From Bacilli bacterium (lineage in GTDB: Bacteria > Bacillota_I > Bacilli_A > RF39 > UBA660): DNA of 44,952 nucleotides. The stretch is taken from the NCBI GenBank assembly GCA_017544165.1, contig JAFYER010000010.1, forward strand, positions 1-44,952, written 5' to 3'. How positions within the stretch are numbered: position 1 is the stretch's first letter; each line of letters opens with the position of its first letter. A model generated the notes under the pieces. That model had not been told where the DNA came from and made no database searches. It saw only the letters and a program-made list of their open reading frames with translations. Shown piece after piece: positions 42,447 through 44,952 of the stretch. The translations under genes and the position numbers were made by a program.

Positions 42447-42807
42447 AATATGTAATTATTATTTTTCTAAATAATCCTTCATTAACTACTTCATATTTTT
42501 GAATAAATAATCCATCTTTTCGATACCCATAAGTTGTTTCATCTTCAAAGTATTCAAAATCTTTCATATAATTATCTATTTCTTTCTTTAATTCTTTTTC
42601 ACTTCTTAAAGAATAAAAGCTGGCTGCAGTCATACAACATTCCTCTTTAAAATATGAATACTTTGGTATAAATATTTTTTGCCCTTCAACACCTATATAC
42701 TCACTTTTAAAAAATGATTTATTATTCTTTAATACTAAAAAGCAAGCAAATATTGTAATTACTATCACTAATATTATTGATAATATAATTATTCTTTTCT
42801 TTTTCAT
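42445..42807 (-). CDS. Small membrane-anchored hypothetical protein
   Basis: 120 residues: one membrane helix (about 5-26), then a domain of about 90 residues with a Cys pair (KEECCMTAASFY) and a Tyr/Phe-rich end (YGYRKDGLFIQKYEVVNEGL). Not recognised. AAGGTG precedes the ATG. It starts 10 nt after the GNAT gene and is probably in the same operon. Confidence 0.55.
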   Translation of the reverse strand: MKKKRIIILSIILVIVITIFACFLVLKNNKSFFKSEYIGVEGQKIFIPKYSYFKEECCMTAASFYSLRSEKELKKEIDNYMKDFEYFEDETTYGYRKDGLFIQKYEVVNEGLFRKIIITY

Positions 42808-42816
42808 TATTTCACC

Positions 42817-43317
42817 TTATTTCATTACTTTTTCAAATTTAAACATACCATCATTTTCTTCATAACAATCTAATGGCCTATTTGTATCAGGATGTTTTTC
42901 ATTGAAATACTCAACTATATGAAACTTTAATTTGTTTACATAGAAGTGAATATTTCTTTTATCAAAATATGGAGTACATGTTTCCCATACTTCAGTATCA
43001 GGGTATAACTTTTCTATTTCTTTCCAAATAGTTTGACCTATGCCTTTACTTTGAACTCCAACACTAACAAATAAGAAATCTAAATGATTATGATTATTTT
43101 CATTAATAGTTACAATAACTCCACCAACTATTCTCTTATTATCTATCATTTCAAAAGCATAACTATTAGGATCTTTCAAATTTTCATCAATATCTTTATC
43201 TGGTAATACTTGTTCCTTATCACCACCATATACTGATTCATATCCATATTGAAAAGACTCTTGCATAAGCTTTTTAAATTCATTTATATCTTTATCTCTT
43301 AATTTAATTAATTCCAT
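42817..43317 (-). CDS. GNAT family N-acetyltransferase
   Basis: 166 residues from the ATG at 43317 (AGAGG about 8 nt upstream; a GTG three codons earlier overlaps it). The fold pattern is complete: IVGGVIVTINENNHNHLDFLFVS, the acetyl-CoA loop VGVQSKGIGQTIWKEIEK (Q-x2-G-x-G), then TPYFDKRNIHFYVNKLKFHIVEYF. The substrate cannot be told from sequence. It sits between a membrane gene and a small anchored gene. Confidence 0.85.
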   Translation of the reverse strand: MELIKLRDKDINEFKKLMQESFQYGYESVYGGDKEQVLPDKDIDENLKDPNSYAFEMIDNKRIVGGVIVTINENNHNHLDFLFVSVGVQSKGIGQTIWKEIEKLYPDTEVWETCTPYFDKRNIHFYVNKLKFHIVEYFNEKHPDTNRPLDCYEENDGMFKFEKVMK

Positions 43318-43334
43318 TTGAATCACCTCTATAA

Positions 43335-43982
43335 TTAACCACTTATAAATGGTATTCTTATCATAACCGCTAATATTAAACCTACTACTAAACTAATTCC
43401 TAAATTAATTGGGTTCTTATATAATACTATACAAGTCGCAATAAATGTTACTGTATATAAAATACCTCTAAAATCAAAATATATCATTCCAAGACTAAAG
43501 CAACTTGCGAACATAACAAACATTATTAGACTGCTAATTATAATTGATATTTTATTCTCGCTTTTACCATACCAGCATATATATGCAAGTAATGGAGAAA
43601 TAATAGTAAATCCATACCATATCATCATATAGCTTTTAGGATTAAATCCACTAAACATAATAGTATATAAATGATAACTAATACACATACCTACAAAAAA
43701 CAAGAAAACATTGATACTTGCTCTTATAGGCGATTTACTTAATATTGAAATAGTAATAGCTATAAATAACCAAATGGCCAATTTTGAAAAGAAATTATTT
43801 AAATCAAATTTTTCAATAATATTCATCCACCATAATGAATTATCAATGTTTAAATTATCTAGCCATTTAGAAAACATTCCTAATGCTATTCCAAATATAA
43901 ATATTAATGTAGTATTAATTATTTTATTCTTAAGTTTTAAACTATCATCTGATTTTCTAATATTATTTAAAAACTTTTTCAT
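43335..43982 (-). CDS. Polytopic membrane protein, unknown function
   Basis: 215 residues, about six or seven membrane helices, with an early [12 protein letters not shown] motif and a central [17 protein letters not shown]. It may belong to the DUF6518 type, but this is not certain. Start at 43982; promoter TGATATAAT at 44008-44000. First gene of a unit with the GNAT and the small anchored protein. Confidence 0.6.
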   Translation of the reverse strand: MKKFLNNIRKSDDSLKLKNKIINTTLIFIFGIALGMFSKWLDNLNIDNSLWWMNIIEKFDLNNFFSKLAIWLFIAITISILSKSPIRASINVFLFFVGMCISYHLYTIMFSGFNPKSYMMIWYGFTIISPLLAYICWYGKSENKISIIISSLIMFVMFASCFSLGMIYFDFRGILYTVTFIATCIVLYKNPINLGISLVVGLILAVMIRIPFISG

Positions 43983-44011
43983 ACACGTCACTCTATCTAA
44001 TTATATCACAC

Positions 44012-44032
44012 AAAAACGGATTCTCATCCGTT
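44012..44032 (-). terminator. Terminator after the small HTH-like gene
   Basis: Minus strand stem AACGGAT/ATCCGTT, GAGA loop, T run. Confidence 0.85.
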
Positions 44033-44044
44033 CTATTTATTTTT

Positions 44045-44067
44045 GCAATCTCAAAAGTTTCCGAACT
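44045..44067. repeat. 23-bp direct repeat, copy 2
   Basis: Identical to 42424-42446. Its end TTTCCGAACT (44058-44067) also faces an inverted AGTTCGGAAA at 44326-44335, so the next gene lies between 10-bp inverted repeats. Confidence 0.8.
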
Positions 44068-44276
44068 TATTTGTTTAAATAATACTTGTTATCTTTAGTC
44101 CTTACTAATACTTTTTGCTTTATTAATTTTTCATTAATTTTATTAAAACCATTTGGATTAATAATTCCAGCTTCAGAAAATGTTTTAGCAGTTTCATCTG
44201 AAAATGCATTATTTTCCGTTAATTTTTTTATTATATGATTTTTTCTTATTAATGGAATTGCTGGAAAAAATGCCAT
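44067..44276 (-). CDS. Small protein with winged-helix-like sequence, unknown
   Basis: 69 basic residues. After a short hydrophobic start (MAFFPAIPLI) come helices and a final pair of strands (INEKLIKQKVLVRTKDNKYYLNK), like a small winged helix. Not recognised. Expressed from an extended -10 (TGATATAAT at 44308-44300), and flanked by 10-bp inverted repeats. Confidence 0.5.
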   Translation of the reverse strand: MAFFPAIPLIRKNHIIKKLTENNAFSDETAKTFSEAGIINPNGFNKINEKLIKQKVLVRTKDNKYYLNK

Positions 44277-44325
44277 ATTACTAACTCACTTTAAATAGTA
44301 TTATATCACATTTTTCTTAATAGAA

Positions 44326-44335
44326 AGTTCGGAAA
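44326..44335 (+). repeat. Inverted 10-bp partner of the 23-bp repeat end
   Basis: AGTTCGGAAA on the plus strand, the reverse complement of 44058-44067. Confidence 0.45.
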
Positions 44336-44476
44336 ATTATTTATTTTACGAATAAAATCATACCGTATTTTACCCTTTAAAAATTGATGATCTAAAACTA
44401 ATCTAAAGCTATTTTTTGAGTAATTTTTAGAAAAAGGAAAACTCATGTTTTCACTTTATTTATGTGGGTTTGCGGG

Positions 44477-44521
44477 TTATCTTCCACAACAATTTTTATA
44501 CTTCTTGCCAGATCCACATGC
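44477..44521 (-). pseudogene. SEC-C motif relic, copy 2, in a gene-free stretch
   Basis: Minus strand: ACGSGKKYKNCCGR then TAA, with TGA just upstream in frame, so only the last zinc motif survives. The sequence 3' of it resembles that of copy 1 over about 80 bases. The remainder of 44277-44827 is AT-rich with small hairpins (for example ACAAAC/GTTTGT at 44606-44620) and no gene I can support. Confidence 0.65.
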
Positions 44522-44801
44522 TCATACACTTTTAGTATATATAGTACATATGGTATTTATGTTACTATTGTTACTATCAATATTTCACAGTTTACAAACA
44601 AATTACAAACATTGTTTGTATTCGTTTTAATTTTAAACAACGATTTTTCAGGTTACAAAAGATGTTCTCTCTTCCATAACTAAGTAAATCAAATCATAAA
44701 ATGCTAAAAAGGACAACAAAGATGGCAAATCTTAATACAAGAAAAAAAGCAGAAAATATAATCCTACTCTGTTCGTAGAAGATGAAACATTGCGAACACT
44801 T

Positions 44802-44822
44802 AAAAAGACTCCGAAGAGCCTT
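44802..44822 (-). terminator. Terminator of the partial gene at the right edge
   Basis: Minus strand stem AAGGCTC/GAGTCTT (one wobble pair) with a TTCG tetraloop, then T run. Confidence 0.8.
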
Positions 44823-44827
44823 AATAA

Positions 44828-44952
44828 TTATAAATGTCTAAATTCTCCAAAGTTAAATGTTTTACCTGATGCATTAGTTATTTTGTATATATTACTAGTT
44901 TTTGTATCAGTAACTTTATTATTATCTATAGTTACAGAATGTTCTTCCAATT
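44828..44952 (-). CDS. C-terminal end of a gene cut by the window edge
   Basis: 41 codons in frame up to TAA at 44828, ending TNASGKTFNFGEFRHL. Earlier residues are polar (EEHSVTIDNNKVTDTKTSN). The terminator just downstream supports a real gene. Too short to identify. Confidence 0.55.
   Translation of the reverse strand, partial: LEEHSVTIDNNKVTDTKTSNIYKITNASGKTFNFGEFRHL

Noticed and set aside
44445-44683. Overlapping plus-strand frames near the right end
   Set aside because: They are antisense to the SEC-C relic, highly hydrophobic from AT-rich sequence, and lack ribosome sites.
1-44952. Mollicutes-type genetic code with TGA as Trp
   Set aside because: TGA ends several genes cleanly, and prfB with its TGA frameshift is present. 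The TGA inside the relic at 32190-32615 goes with other stops and shifts.
1-44952. CRISPR arrays, tRNA genes, insertion sequences
   Set aside because: No regularly spaced repeats, no tRNA-like T-arm signatures and no transposase frames were seen by eye.

Overview
The window is very AT-rich, with almost every gene on the minus strand, strong Shine-Dalgarno sites and standard code 11. TGA serves as a stop (for example at the end of the pilin-like gene), and an RF2 gene with a programmed frameshift is present. Gene content (cdaA-cdaR, YerB, FtsH, TilS, SmpB, RNase R, SipW, a CiaRH-like system) points to an uncultured Bacilli-type Firmicute, perhaps one of the gut lineages near the Tenericutes/RF39 group. 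That placement is inference. 

Layout. Bases 1-260 hold two near-identical promoter-plus-boxA units on the minus strand, read as the tandem promoters of an rRNA operon lying off the left edge. Bases 350-7300 carry a DUF402 phosphatase, a Ctp protease, a thioredoxin-like membrane protein, a transglutaminase-like protein, a LolA-like lipoprotein, a DUF378 protein and cdaA-cdaR. Bases 7370-11652 are one operon (pilin-like, rnr, smpB, yerB-like, small membrane protein). Bases 11712-15910 are another (divergent sigma-like gene, tilS, ftsH, secG). Bases 15952-19895 are an OatA-type acyltransferase with two SGNH modules, trmB and the frameshifted prfB. Bases 19986-22507 hold an anchored rhodanese, an RsgI-middle-domain protein with Cys-rich repeats and a TfoX-N protein.

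Bases 22549-28701 form what looks like a CiaRH regulon. An OmpR-type regulator and kinase, an HtrA protease, a short terminator-ended unit 3' of htrA (a possible csRNA-like RNA) and an operon for a Cthe_2159-like beta-helix protein all carry the same promoter layout: two hexamers TTTAAG (TTTCAG in the last) 11 bp apart, then 10 bp, then a -10 box. TTTAAG-N5-TTTAAG is the known CiaR site of streptococci. An ABC ATPase lacking its Walker A half abuts the kinase stop codon.

Bases 28700-38165 include an acyltransferase, a three-gene AAA-ATPase cassette, a decayed gene and a surface locus. The surface locus has a TasA/camelysin-like protein, an unusually large SipW-type signal peptidase and a DUF5305-like protein, divergent from a 782-residue secreted protein with the same signal type and an intein/Hedgehog-like Hint domain. 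The right end (38196-44952) is accessory: a second ATPase, an Ig-like protein, an XRE regulator, a WYL regulator with an SIS-like protein, GNAT and small membrane genes, repeats, two SEC-C relics and a partial gene at the edge.
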